Shown here one piece after another: positions 37,607 through 47,537 of a stretch of DNA of 64,000 bases. The translations under genes and the position numbers were made by a program. The notes under the pieces are model-generated. The model worked only from the letters and a program-made list of their open reading frames with translations. It ran no database searches and was not told where the DNA came from. The stretch comes from Tritrichomonas foetus. Taxonomy: Eukaryota > Parabasalia > Tritrichomonadida > Tritrichomonadidae. Every line of letters starts with the position of its first letter. Within the stretch, counting starts at the first letter, position 1. The stretch is taken from NCBI GenBank assembly GCA_001839685.1, contig MLAK01000727.1, positions 62,001-126,000 of the forward strand. The letters are read 5' to 3'.

Positions 37607-39610
37607 TCATTGCATGTTAAACGGCTTAACATCAGATTCCACGAATGGCTTACTGCATAATGGACAAGTTTTCTTATCCTTCATTGAAGCTGCAATACAT
37701 TCATTACAAAGTGGATGTCCGCAAGACAACAAAATTTGATTTCGTTGCCTTTCTTTACAGATTGGACAAGTTGCACACCCAGAAAGTTTGGTTTCGAGTG
37801 ACTTGTCAGTCCATCCGCCAAGGCCTTGAATTTCCTGCATTAACCTAAAAAGTTCTTCTTCAGCATCAACCGTCTCACAATGAATACGGGCTTCTTCTTC
37901 AACCAGTTTTCCATTTTTTGCAATAAGTGCTTCAACTTCGGCTTCTTTTGCAGCAATTTCTTCATTTCCGCTTTCATCAATTTTAGTTAAAGGCTCAAAA
38001 CTCTGGAAAATCTCTTCTTGGTTCTTCACAGCTTCAAGGATGGAATCTGAAATATCAGTTAATTGACGACACCAGTTTGTTACTTCATCAACATGCATAA
38101 TATCTATCACTTGTTTCAGTGCCTTTTCATACTCTTCTAATTGTTGAACTTCTCTTTCATATAATTGAACATATTCTACAGCTTTACTATATGTTAGAAT
38201 TGTTTTAAAGAGATCATTTTGTGTTTTAATATTGTTTGAAATTGAAGCGAATGAAGTTTGACATAATTTGGAAATACTTTGTCTGATTTCACGCAATTCA
38301 TGAAGTAGTTTGATTTGTGAATCAAGTTTTTCTTTCATATTTTCATCAGTTGATGTTTCCAGAAGGTTTTGTAAATATTTTTCTAGACTTTGATCATATT
38401 CATTTGTTTCTTTCTGAAGAGTATCAAGAGAAGTAACGTCAAATTGGAGGGCATCTGCATAAGGTTTCAACTTTTCAGTCATTGAGGCAATTTCAGCTTT
38501 ACTTTGTTCAATACTTGATTCCATTTCAATGGTATTTTGTTTCATTTGGCTTAAAGTGTTCTGACATTTCTTTTCGAGTTCTTTTAATGAATTCTCACAA
38601 TTTTCAATTGCGGCATTACATCCTGGGATGAGTTGCTGGTGATTGTGAATTGCTTTTAAGGCAGTACCAAGGAACCCACAATTATCTTGAATCGCTTTAA
38701 AGAATGGTGAGTTATAAATCGTGACTGGATCACAATCAATATATTGTAAGTTATGTGTTGCGGTTGAATTAGCCTTCAATTGTCCGATTTGTTCTCTTAA
38801 ATCATCAATTGCTTGAATTCTATGGATACAAGTTCCAAACAATGCTCGAGTTTCTGCAGTTTTTGCATCAACAGAAACTGCACCAGGCTTAAGTTCGCTT
38901 AAAATCCATTTTTCGAAGTTTGGATCAACTTCACCGAATTGTGATGTGAAAGAATCATTGAAATCGACAGATATTATTGTTTCTTTTGCTTTTTGGCTTC
39001 CAAGTTGTGATTGATTAAGTTGGCCTAATTGAGTTGGTTGACCGTTTAATGATTTTGAGTTTTTCAAATCCTCTTCATTTTTTTTCAGCTCAATTTCAAG
39101 TGATTGTTTTCTCTCTCGTAAAAATTGAAGGAAATCAGAAGCTCGTTTTGTAGTTTCAATCTTTTTCTGGTCAAATCGAATAACCGAAGAAATTGAATTC
39201 TGAATTTGTGTTTGAACTGTTCTGATATGATCAGCAGCGGCATCGATGTCCCGAGGATCTCCGGAAACTATGTTAAACGAAGGTCTGATGCATGAGTCAA
39301 CGAATGTATAAACCTGGGAAATTGAAGCGGTTCCCATTAAATATTCCGTGAATAAAAAATCGAATGCCAATACTTCTGTTGCACGCATAGCATTGAAACA
39401 CTCCTGCGTGATGGCTGTTCCTCGCTTTCGATTTTGTTCGATTTGAATTTCAAGATGTTTGGCTTTATTCTCGAGTTTACGAACAAGATTTCGATAATTG
39501 ACTTCTTCGGGAATTTTAATGTCGATTGGCAATTCGGAATTTGATTGACCTCCTTGCAGCAATTCATCAGCAGGGAGTGGCTTTGGGGCCGTGTTCGTAG
39601 AATGCGACAT
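37607..39610 (-). CDS. Coiled-coil RING E3 ligase, Bre1/RNF20-like
   Basis: A 667-aa protein with long coiled-coil stretches (about 35-80, 150-190, 260-600) and a C-terminal C3HC4 RING at 615-652: CPIC, 11 residues, CGH, CNEC, CPLC. The terminal FVESDVKPFNMQ after the last Cys pair resembles Bre1/HUB proteins (F..NDV..), which place ubiquitin on histone H2B with Rad6. Coiled coil followed by a C-terminal RING is the Bre1 architecture. Other coiled-coil RING ligases remain possible. All eight zinc ligands are present. Confidence 0.8.
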   Translation of the reverse strand: MSHSTNTAPKPLPADELLQGGQSNSELPIDIKIPEEVNYRNLVRKLENKAKHLEIQIEQNRKRGTAITQECFNAMRATEVLAFDFLFTEYLMGTASISQVYTFVDSCIRPSFNIVSGDPRDIDAAADHIRTVQTQIQNSISSVIRFDQKKIETTKRASDFLQFLRERKQSLEIELKKNEEDLKNSKSLNGQPTQLGQLNQSQLGSQKAKETIISVDFNDSFTSQFGEVDPNFEKWILSELKPGAVSVDAKTAETRALFGTCIHRIQAIDDLREQIGQLKANSTATHNLQYIDCDPVTIYNSPFFKAIQDNCGFLGTALKAIHNHQQLIPGCNAAIENCENSLKELEKKCQNTLSQMKQNTIEMESSIEQSKAEIASMTEKLKPYADALQFDVTSLDTLQKETNEYDQSLEKYLQNLLETSTDENMKEKLDSQIKLLHELREIRQSISKLCQTSFASISNNIKTQNDLFKTILTYSKAVEYVQLYEREVQQLEEYEKALKQVIDIMHVDEVTNWCRQLTDISDSILEAVKNQEEIFQSFEPLTKIDESGNEEIAAKEAEVEALIAKNGKLVEEEARIHCETVDAEEELFRLMQEIQGLGGWTDKSLETKLSGCATCPICKERQRNQILLSCGHPLCNECIAASMKDKKTCPLCSKPFVESDVKPFNMQ

Positions 39611-40028
39611 TTTTAGAATTCTGTGAATTTTGGAATTTAAATCGTTTACAAATCATATTTTTCTATGAATATATGGTCTAATGACTCACCCAAAGGCCGA
39701 ATATGAACATAAAAAGTTTGCTCTTTTCTTCATGAAAAAACACTTTTTCTCCCATATCAAAATATTTTTTTCGTTGTATTTTCATTAAATAATTTTTATT
39801 AATCTTATTTTAATATTATCATCATCATTAACATAACTTATATCATGTTTCTGAATTTTGAATAAAGGTTAACTGCTCTAACTTTAACCAGATGTACTAT
39901 ATAAACTATTCAAATTTCCCTTTTTCCTAGATTATTTAAGTACTTTACAACAACACGTTACTTTTCAACCGCTTCATCCGTTACCATAGGAATTCTCATT
40001 TTCAACACAAAAAAATAATAATTATAAA
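39611..40028. promoter_or_regulatory. Divergent promoter region of the RING gene and CFAP53
   Basis: About 420 bases. On the minus strand GACCATATATTCATAG (around 39667-39682) resembles the GACCATTTATACATTCA motif of other genes. On the plus strand, TCATTTTCAAC at about 39996, 33 bases before the CFAP53 ATG, fits the initiator TCAYTW. CCAAAGGC lies near 39691. Confidence 0.4.
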
Positions 40029-41480
40029 ATGAGCAACAATCGCCACGCAAAAGTAGGATTACAGATGCTTCTCGACCGTCGAGCCCGCGAGGAGACTAAT
40101 CGCTTTTATCACGAAGCTGAAGCCGCCGACATGAGGATCCGTCAACGTGCCGATTTCGAAACTCGCACATTTTCACGTTTCCAAGCAGGCGAGCTCAAAA
40201 GGCGCGCCAAGCAACGCTCAGAAGAAGCAGAGGCCCAAATCAACGAGCGACGAAACAGACTTGCTTTACTTTTCAGGGAAGAAGAAGCCAAATATGCGGA
40301 AGAAATCCAAGGAACAATCGAAACTCCACAGCAGAGACGATTAAGATTAATGGATAGCCTCAAACACCTGAAAGACATTCGTCAAAAGGAACATGATGAT
40401 TATGTCAAGATGAAAAATGATCAAGCTTGGAGAGATAACTGTGATCCACTGAGACACCAAATCTCAGAAGCCCTCGAAAAAGCGGTCATTGCTGAGAGAG
40501 ACCAACAAGTCATTGCTCGAGATATGGCCCGCATGGACGACGACGTTGAGGAGCAAAAGTATGTCGAAACAGTCAAGCAGAACACAAAGGAATTTTATGA
40601 ACAGAAAGAGCAAGAAAGGGAAGAGCGTCGTATGAAGATCAATCGAAACCGCGAAACTTGGCTTGCTGAGATGGCTGCGCATCGTGAGAGAGATGCCCGC
40701 GAGAAACACAAGGAGTACCTCGAGTCACTTGAATTCAGAACAACCACTGAGGCTGCAATTCGAATGGCGAAGGAAGAAGCCGAAAAGAAGGCCGCACTTC
40801 AGGCAGCCCGCCGAAAAGAACTCGATGAGCTTAACAGCGAGCAACTCACGCGCAAGAAGATGCTGATTGATCAGGATAAAGCACTCGATACTGAATACGC
40901 TAGAAAAGCAGCTGAGGAGCTTCGTCAAGAACAAGAAGATGCACTCGTTGAAAGATTAGTGCGTATGAGAAAAGCAGCACAGAATTCAACATTGTTATCT
41001 CAACAATTGAATCGAACACAAGCATCAAACGCTGAAGCTGAGCTTTACTTGCAACAAGCACAAGAAGAGGCGAATCGAAAAGAGGATGAATTAAGAGAAA
41101 AAGATTACCAAGCAAGAAGAGCATTAATGTTGGATGCTGTCGCTGATCGTGTCAAAACAATAAAGCTTCACGAACAACAAAAAGAGAATCGAAAACTCGA
41201 TAAAGAGAAAGAAAGAGTCGAACTTGAAGCAGATCTAGCTATGAAGAGACAACTCGATCAAGAAGAATACGAACAACGAAGAAGGCTCATTCAGAATCAA
41301 TACCAAATGCTCGCAACGCAAACAACGCAGAAAAGAGAGCTCGAGGCGAAGGCGAGACAGGAAGAGAAAGAATCTGTCGCGGCACTCGTAAAGAGTTGGG
41401 CCGACGAAGAGGCACGAATTCAAGACGAGCTCGCACACCCACACTTTGTCGTGGGAGGAAGGTTCCGCGGACACAGATAA
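40029..41480 (+). CDS. CFAP53 (CCDC11)-like flagellar protein
   Basis: A 483-aa, highly charged coiled-coil protein rich in Arg/Glu/Ala/Gln. The stretch RRNRLALLFREEEAKYAEEI (about 77-96), with the following ETPQQRRLRLMDSLKHLKD and Q..W.D.C..LR, lines up with RRNKLRELLALEENEY... of human CFAP53, including spacing. The TPH (trichohyalin-plectin-homology) type body follows. CFAP53 is a microtubule inner protein of ciliary doublets. The gene is richer in GC and C/G-ending codons than its neighbours, suggesting high expression. Length is close to the family's (about 510 aa). A related TPH protein (CFAP45, MNS1) is less likely. Confidence 0.78.
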   Translation: MSNNRHAKVGLQMLLDRRAREETNRFYHEAEAADMRIRQRADFETRTFSRFQAGELKRRAKQRSEEAEAQINERRNRLALLFREEEAKYAEEIQGTIETPQQRRLRLMDSLKHLKDIRQKEHDDYVKMKNDQAWRDNCDPLRHQISEALEKAVIAERDQQVIARDMARMDDDVEEQKYVETVKQNTKEFYEQKEQEREERRMKINRNRETWLAEMAAHRERDAREKHKEYLESLEFRTTTEAAIRMAKEEAEKKAALQAARRKELDELNSEQLTRKKMLIDQDKALDTEYARKAAEELRQEQEDALVERLVRMRKAAQNSTLLSQQLNRTQASNAEAELYLQQAQEEANRKEDELREKDYQARRALMLDAVADRVKTIKLHEQQKENRKLDKEKERVELEADLAMKRQLDQEEYEQRRRLIQNQYQMLATQTTQKRELEAKARQEEKESVAALVKSWADEEARIQDELAHPHFVVGGRFRGHR

Positions 41481-42213
41481 GCATTTTAGGGAATTTGTTT
41501 GGTGCTTTTGAATGGTTTATTTTCTTGGTAAAGTCGAGCGGGATCGATTTTTTTATTTATCTAATGATGCTAAATTATATAAAAGTCTAAAAGTATCTTC
41601 TGTGTTTATTTTCAAAGATTTTTTGAATCATTTTTCATTTTAAATTTTATTTAATTTGTCTCAAGCATTCAATAAAAATATTAGCATATCATTTGTTATG
41701 CTCATTAATCCCTATATCTTGTATGCATAATGCAAAATGAGTTTTTATAGATTAAAAAATGAGAGAACATTTGATTTTGTAAAAAATTGTTTGATCAAAA
41801 AAAGTGGAAACCGATATTTAAGGTGAAATAATTTGACTGATTGATTCAAAATATTCACCTTAAAGACCAATCAGACAAAAATAAGTAGTTAATATTTTCA
41901 TGAGGTATGTATATTTTCTAAAGCATGAACTGACACCCTAACGAGAGTCATTTGAACATTACATTCTTTATATTCTAATATGATAGATGAAAAGTGGATG
42001 ACAAATCACACTCACAAAAACACTCTCAAAACTTGACTGAAAATGATTCTGAGAAATTGAATTAATTATATTTCCAGTCAGTTTTTCTTTAAATACATGG
42101 TTCATTTCTCTGAAATTATCCATAATTATTTATTGAAAAAGTTGGGGATTTTGGTTTTACGATCAATTTTTCAAAAGCATTTATCGGGTGTATATTTTCA
42201 TCTCATTCATATA
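41481..42213. other. Intergenic; upstream of the G-alpha gene
   Basis: About 730 AT-rich bases. GAGGTATGTAT at 41901-41911 with CCTAACGAGAG about 30 bases later looks superficially like a small intron but does not join a useful frame. TCATCT, TCATTC and TCATAT just before 42214 are initiator-like. Confidence 0.45.
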
Positions 42214-43293
42214 ATGGTGTGTTGTAATGAAACGGACGATCCAGCTTTACAGACAAAAGGAAAATCGAAAAACCAAAGAGCCCCACCAGTGAAAAAAGAT
42301 CAATCTGTTACAATCACAATGGCCGATTCGAATGATGAAGAAGACAAAGTTAAAATTGGTGTAATTGGGCCATTTTTGTCTGGAAAATCAACTCTTTTAA
42401 GACAGGCAGGAATTCTGTATGGAAGTCGATTCTTTGACGAAGATCGAAGTGCTTTGAAACCATGCATCCGTACGCTCATTTTGCGTGATATGAAAACACT
42501 CATTGAAGAAGTAGAACAAAGTGGAAAACCAATTGATCCAGTTCTATCAACATCTATAAGCTTACTTAAAGAAATAACACCTAATGAAGATGAGCTTGTT
42601 TCTGATGTTGTTAGTTCAATAATTGATATATGGAATGATGAAACTGTAAAAAGCATTTATGAAGAAAAAAAAATTAAAAACTATTTGGAACATTCATCTT
42701 ATTTCTTTGACCGTGTAGAAAAAATTGCTGAACAAGATTATGTTCCAACAGATGAAGATATGCTAATGTATCCTGGAAGCACTCATTCAAATTGTCGTGA
42801 TCATGATTTTAACTTCAATACAAAATTAGTTCAAATTACTGAAGTTCAAGGAAACACATCAGGTAGAAGAATGTGGGATCGTGTTCTTAGGGGTGCTAAT
42901 TATATAATGTTTGTTGTTTCATTATCTGATTTTGATTATCATTTATTTGAAGATGACACAATTGAAGTTTCACAATTATCAATGACACTATTCTCACAAA
43001 TCTGTGAAGCTGACCAATATCGTGATATACCTGTTTTCCTTGTTTTGAACAAGTCCGATTTATTTGAGAAGAAGATTAAAGAAAAAACAGATTTATTTAA
43101 TAATGCTTATCCTGGATTCGAAGGGGATGTGAATAATGTGAATGATGCAATTGAACATGTTAAGCAAGCCTATCTGAGTAAAGTAGATGCTCGATCAAAT
43201 ACAGGCTTTGTTGAAGCAATCTCTGTAAATTCTTTAAATAAAGAGAGTGTTGCTAATCTTATGCAAAAAATTGCACAGAAGGTTGTTGCTTAA
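42214..43293 (+). CDS. Divergent heterotrimeric G-protein alpha subunit
   Basis: A 359-aa G-alpha. The frame opens at ATG 42097, but MVCCNETDD at 42214 is the likely start: Cys3-Cys4 could be palmitoylated as in G-alpha, and initiator-like sequences precede it. P-loop GPFLSGKST (52-60), a helical domain of about 130 residues, NKSD (279-282) and a C-terminal EAISVNS in place of TCAT are seen. Switch II reads EVQGN (210-214) instead of DVGGQ, so the catalytic Gln is Asn. Switch I lacks the usual Arg and RxxTxGI. Position 2 is Val, so no myristoylation. It should bind nucleotide but probably hydrolyses GTP abnormally. Confidence 0.88.
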   Translation: MVCCNETDDPALQTKGKSKNQRAPPVKKDQSVTITMADSNDEEDKVKIGVIGPFLSGKSTLLRQAGILYGSRFFDEDRSALKPCIRTLILRDMKTLIEEVEQSGKPIDPVLSTSISLLKEITPNEDELVSDVVSSIIDIWNDETVKSIYEEKKIKNYLEHSSYFFDRVEKIAEQDYVPTDEDMLMYPGSTHSNCRDHDFNFNTKLVQITEVQGNTSGRRMWDRVLRGANYIMFVVSLSDFDYHLFEDDTIEVSQLSMTLFSQICEADQYRDIPVFLVLNKSDLFEKKIKEKTDLFNNAYPGFEGDVNNVNDAIEHVKQAYLSKVDARSNTGFVEAISVNSLNKESVANLMQKIAQKVVA

Positions 43294-43611
43294 ATTAGAT
43301 AATAAAAATATAATAATTCCAAAGTTTTTTACTAATATTTCAAATAATTCGCTTTACCACATGAAAAATATTTTTACAAACTCAAATTTATGTTTGTAAA
43401 CATGCATTCATTTGATATAAACAATTCTTGGCATTATTGGAATACTCCTTGATATATAATCATATATTGATAAACTAAATGAGGTATAAAAAAACAAGAA
43501 AATTTGGAATTAAGTTTTTATACAAAAATAAATGGAATAATATTATAAACATTAAAAATTACATTCTCCTTAAGTTGTCATTAAAAACAATATAAGTAGC
43601 GCGTTCATTCA
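43294..43611. other. Convergent intergenic spacer
   Basis: About 320 AT-rich bases between convergent genes. Nothing recognised. Confidence 0.5.
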
Positions 43612-46600
43612 TTATTGTGCTTCAGGTGGCTGATTCTTCAAATCATCTGTAATTGCACCATTTCCTGTGTTTCCTGGATCATTCAATAAACTCTTCAAAA
43701 CAATTGGTTTTCCATCTTGTGATCTGCCGAAATACATTTCACCTCTTTCGCCATAAACAAAACAAACATTACCAGTTCCATCTGCACCTGTTACACGTGA
43801 AGATACGCCAGGCCCAACTAATTTCTGCATTACTGGATCATCTATTGCGCCACTTACATTGTGACGTGGATTTCCGCAAAGTAAGCATTTAACTGTTTCT
43901 GTACCAGCTGCTGTCTCGCCTTGAACCTTGAGTTCTTTAGCCACTTCATTACGAAGTTGTTGTAGATCATTAACATCAGCTTTATTAATGATATTCTTTC
44001 TTAATGATCCAATTCTGTTATTCAATTCACCCATAGCAAGTCTGAATTGATCAAACAAAGCTTGTAAAGCATCTTTCTCTGCTTTTGTGTCTTGTAAAAT
44101 CTTAATTTGTTTATTAAGTCCATCAATTGCAGATTTAATTGATGCAAACTTTTGATCATATTGATCAAGTCGAGTAAAGATTTCATCATATTTCTTAAGA
44201 TCATTTCTCGTTACTTCGTTTGAACGAGGTCCTTGGGCCTTATTCAACCTAGGAAGTGTAGATTTACCGCTAGCTCTAGCTTGAGCCTGTTCAAGTTCAA
44301 CTTGTTTTCGAACAACTGTAACAATCGGTTGCTCATAAACAACTTGTGGTGGAAGTTGAACGACTTGAGGAGGAGCTTGTTGAACAATCTGTTGTGGAGC
44401 TGGTTGTGGAGGGATCTTCGGAATAAGAAGATCGGATGGTGGTTTTTCATCCATTGGTGGTAAAACAACATGTGGAGAAGTCATAATGTTTTCAAGATGA
44501 ACATCGCTTTTCGGTGGAAGAAGTGGCTTTGGTGTTGAAGGCTTGGATGATGCCTTTTCTGTTACAGGTGTTGAAGCTTCAGAAATAAGTGATTCTTTAG
44601 AATTATCTTTCTTATAGACAACTTGTGGTGATGGTGGCTCTCTGTTTGCAATCTCTTCAATTCGATCAGCATTCCGTTCAACTGAATGAATAACATCTTT
44701 AATTTGATTACTTAAGTCTTTGTTTTCATTTTGAATGAATACAATTACTTTCTTAAGTCGCTTATCAGTTGCTGCTGTATCATCTCGAGTATTTTCACAA
44801 ATCTTTCTCATTTCTTCTATTGCAGCAGTTTCTTCTTCAGAATGTGATCTTAATGTATTAATTGCAGCTCTACAAGCAATCAGATCTTTATTGAATTTAA
44901 CCATTGCTTCTCTTAAACGTTTAGTTTCATCTTCAAGTGACATAACCATTTCTCTCAATTCTTGAATCTTTATATCTTCTTCAGGATTATTTAACTTGGC
45001 CTTAATTTCGTCTTGGATTTCGCGTAATTCAGCGAGTTTCATATCTGTTTGAACTGTTGTAACATCAAGTTGATTAAGTTTAGCTTCATGGCCACCAAGT
45101 GTTTCAACGACAGAATTGAATGCTGTTGGTGAAACCATATCCTTATTTTCAACAGCTGAAATTCGACCAATTACATCATTAAATAGTGCTGCCTGTGCTT
45201 GGATTTGCATTAAAAGTGGTCCCAAATCCAGTTTACCATCTTCATCAATAATTGCTTCCATTTTAGGTGGTGGTGCCGTTGCTGCTGCAGTAAGTGCATC
45301 AACTCTTTGTTCAATTGAACGAATTCTCTCTTGTAATTCAGCATCAGCAACATGTAAGTCTTTAACAGTATTTTGTTGATCAATATTATGGTTCTTTAAG
45401 TCTGTTTGGAATTGAGTTGATGTATCTTGAATCTTTGAATTTGCTTTCTTTAATCCAATATCAAACGAAGCTGCAGTCTTTGTAATATTTCCACTTAATT
45501 GAACACTTAATTCACGAATTTTAGCACCAATTTCATCTAAAATTCCTTTTCGTGCTTTATCAACTTCAGCTCGAGTTGCATCCAAGAAGGTATCAAGGAG
45601 TTCATCTGTGTTTAGGTTACCAAGAGATGGTCTAGTAGGTGGTGTATTTGTAACTCTTGTTGGTTTTTCTTTAATATCATCATCTTCATCATTTCTCTGA
45701 GAGTTTTCATTATTGTTTGACTCATCTGGTTTTGGTTCAAGATCATATAATTCTTTAAATGCTTCATCTTCGATGACCTCATTCTTTTCTTCTTCTTCTG
45801 GTGTAGCTTCAGTGTGAGAATTGCTCTTCTTCAAAGCTGCAAGTGAATTCGATAATTTTGCAGCTAATTGCTTATATTTCTCTAAATCAGCTATGGTATT
45901 ATCTAATTGAGATTTCTGTTTAGAAACTTGTTCACGAACATCGTTTGTAACAGTTGCAAAATTGGAAAGATGACCTTCAACTTCATTTAGACGGTCATTT
46001 AATTGACTAATAGCAACTGTATTATCTGAAGAAACTTCATTTTTAACTAATGGTGATGGAACTCGAATTGCTGGTTGAGAAGGTGTATTCTTCATTGATT
46101 CTAATTCACTTGTGAGGTTTTTAATTTGAGCAGAGTGCTCATTCAACAATTTGTAAATATCGTCTGGAACATCAGCAGAAACCTTTTGTAGAATATCTCT
46201 TTCTTGAGGTTGTGATTCAAGTTCATCATCAGCTTCTTCATTTTCAAGCATGGAAACGCGTTCATTCAATACCCGAATTGCATTATTTAAGTCGTAAAGT
46301 TGATTTGCTTGAGAATCATTTGGATTTGGCGATTTAGCTGAAGGTGGCCTAGAATTAAAGAAATTGTTAGAACTTTTATTAGAAATAGTTGGAATAGTAG
46401 GAGTAGGAGTAGCACCAGGAGTGGTAGTATCATTAGTTGGTTGAGTAGTTGTTGTTGGAGGAGTAATTGCATTATTGGGTCGCTGTGTGTCGGTGGCAGA
46501 TGATGGAGCAGTGTTTGGAAGAGAACGAGAAGGTGTTTTACTTTCAATAACTGAAACTCTTTCTGCCAAGCTCTGAATTTGACGTGTCAGTTCAGAAAAG

Positions 46601-47088
46601 TCGGCGGTTGGAACAGGTGTTTGCAAATATACTGTTTGAACTTGTGGCTGTGCCTGTGGAAGGGCAATTTTTTGACGAGAGCTCTCGCTGGCTGACTTTG
46701 GTGATGGCCTCGGATTCGGAATATTTTGAATTAAGTCGCGGGCAGCTGAACCTGCTTCAGCCATGCATTTGTCTAATCCTGTAATTAAAGCGTTTTTCAG
46801 GCCTTCAATGGTTGAATCTAATCTTGTTACATCTTCTTCGTGTAGGTTCAATGCGTCATCAACTTTGGCATCAATCTGTGAAGCGAATGTAGCGAAATCA
46901 TTTTGGTTTGCTTTTGTGGCTAATTGTCCTTTCAAAGTTTCGATTTCATTTTGCATTTTGATCATTTGGGTGCAAAAACCTTGAAGGAGGTTTTGCATAT
47001 GTGATATGTCGATTTGTACACTGACAGGTGGTACAAAATTGGTTTTTGTTTGCTCGAGGAGAGATGCTAGGTCGCTCTCCCCGCTCAT
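43612..47088 (-). CDS. Large coiled-coil protein, QRICH2/DUF4795-like C terminus
   Basis: A 1158-aa protein, starting MSGESDLASLLEQTKTNF. Coiled-coil blocks alternate with Pro/Ser/Thr-rich linkers (TPPTTTTQPTNDTTTPGATP, PKPLLPPKSDVH). Residues about 970-1060 form the last coiled coil with NKADVNDLQQLRNEV, followed by CLLCGN. A coiled coil with KAD.ND.. repeats then CxxC is typical of DUF4795 proteins such as QRICH2 of sperm flagella; I rate this moderate. The C-terminal 90 residues are Gly/Asp-rich and probably disordered. No membrane segment. A 25-bp inverted repeat with AAACGGTC arms lies about 60 bases before the ATG. Confidence 0.82.
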   Translation of the reverse strand: MSGESDLASLLEQTKTNFVPPVSVQIDISHMQNLLQGFCTQMIKMQNEIETLKGQLATKANQNDFATFASQIDAKVDDALNLHEEDVTRLDSTIEGLKNALITGLDKCMAEAGSAARDLIQNIPNPRPSPKSASESSRQKIALPQAQPQVQTVYLQTPVPTADFSELTRQIQSLAERVSVIESKTPSRSLPNTAPSSATDTQRPNNAITPPTTTTQPTNDTTTPGATPTPTIPTISNKSSNNFFNSRPPSAKSPNPNDSQANQLYDLNNAIRVLNERVSMLENEEADDELESQPQERDILQKVSADVPDDIYKLLNEHSAQIKNLTSELESMKNTPSQPAIRVPSPLVKNEVSSDNTVAISQLNDRLNEVEGHLSNFATVTNDVREQVSKQKSQLDNTIADLEKYKQLAAKLSNSLAALKKSNSHTEATPEEEEKNEVIEDEAFKELYDLEPKPDESNNNENSQRNDEDDDIKEKPTRVTNTPPTRPSLGNLNTDELLDTFLDATRAEVDKARKGILDEIGAKIRELSVQLSGNITKTAASFDIGLKKANSKIQDTSTQFQTDLKNHNIDQQNTVKDLHVADAELQERIRSIEQRVDALTAAATAPPPKMEAIIDEDGKLDLGPLLMQIQAQAALFNDVIGRISAVENKDMVSPTAFNSVVETLGGHEAKLNQLDVTTVQTDMKLAELREIQDEIKAKLNNPEEDIKIQELREMVMSLEDETKRLREAMVKFNKDLIACRAAINTLRSHSEEETAAIEEMRKICENTRDDTAATDKRLKKVIVFIQNENKDLSNQIKDVIHSVERNADRIEEIANREPPSPQVVYKKDNSKESLISEASTPVTEKASSKPSTPKPLLPPKSDVHLENIMTSPHVVLPPMDEKPPSDLLIPKIPPQPAPQQIVQQAPPQVVQLPPQVVYEQPIVTVVRKQVELEQAQARASGKSTLPRLNKAQGPRSNEVTRNDLKKYDEIFTRLDQYDQKFASIKSAIDGLNKQIKILQDTKAEKDALQALFDQFRLAMGELNNRIGSLRKNIINKADVNDLQQLRNEVAKELKVQGETAAGTETVKCLLCGNPRHNVSGAIDDPVMQKLVGPGVSSRVTGADGTGNVCFVYGERGEMYFGRSQDGKPIVLKSLLNDPGNTGNGAITDDLKNQPPEAQ

Positions 47089-47537
47089 TTTAAAATTTTC
47101 TGTAATTTTGGGATGAATAACGAGTTTTTTTTTTTTTTTGAGGTTTCTTAAACGGTCTCCATAGACGACCGTTTATGGATTATCTGAACAACGATTAATT
47201 ATTCTTCAAATATATCTAATCTTTATTCTATATAAACATGAAACGTATTGGGAAATAATTGATCACGATATCTCATCAATCCAATTTCTTATGTAATAGA
47301 ATAATGATAATGTGACTCTTTTATTCGGCTATTTAATGAATAATGTGTAAAGCATAACAGCAGTAAATTGTCTGTGATGATTGTCAAAAGGAATAAAATC
47401 ATCAAGGAGACTGTACTCATAAATAGAGCTTGATTTAACGACTTTTTATTTGTTAAGAATATTTTGTATTAATTGAGGGGAACTTTTTGAGTTGATTGAT
47501 AACGTTCTCCCACTCAAAATCTTGAAGATTATCAAGC
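47089..47537. other. Divergent intergenic region
   Basis: About 450 bases between divergent genes. It contains the inverted repeat listed next and a 16-T run near 47125. No gene seen. Confidence 0.5.
47150..47174. promoter_or_regulatory. Perfect inverted repeat of AAACGGTC
   Basis: AAACGGTC at 47150-47157 and GACCGTTT at 47167-47174 form 8-bp perfect arms with a 9-base spacer, between two divergent genes (start codons at 47088 and 47538). Single copies of the same box precede the genes at 13450 and 62408. Back-to-back Myb-type sites serving a shared promoter is the simplest reading. Confidence 0.6.

Noticed and set aside
41899..41950. Possible 45-nt intron: ATGAG|GTATGT ... CCTAACGAGAG upstream of the G-alpha gene
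   Set aside because: The spacing after CTAAC to AG is three bases, not four as in the accepted intron, and joining gives a frame that stops after about ten codons.
42097..42213. N-terminal extension of G-alpha from ATG 42097
   Set aside because: It would bury the CC lipidation site inside the protein; three initiator-like sequences precede ATG 42214.
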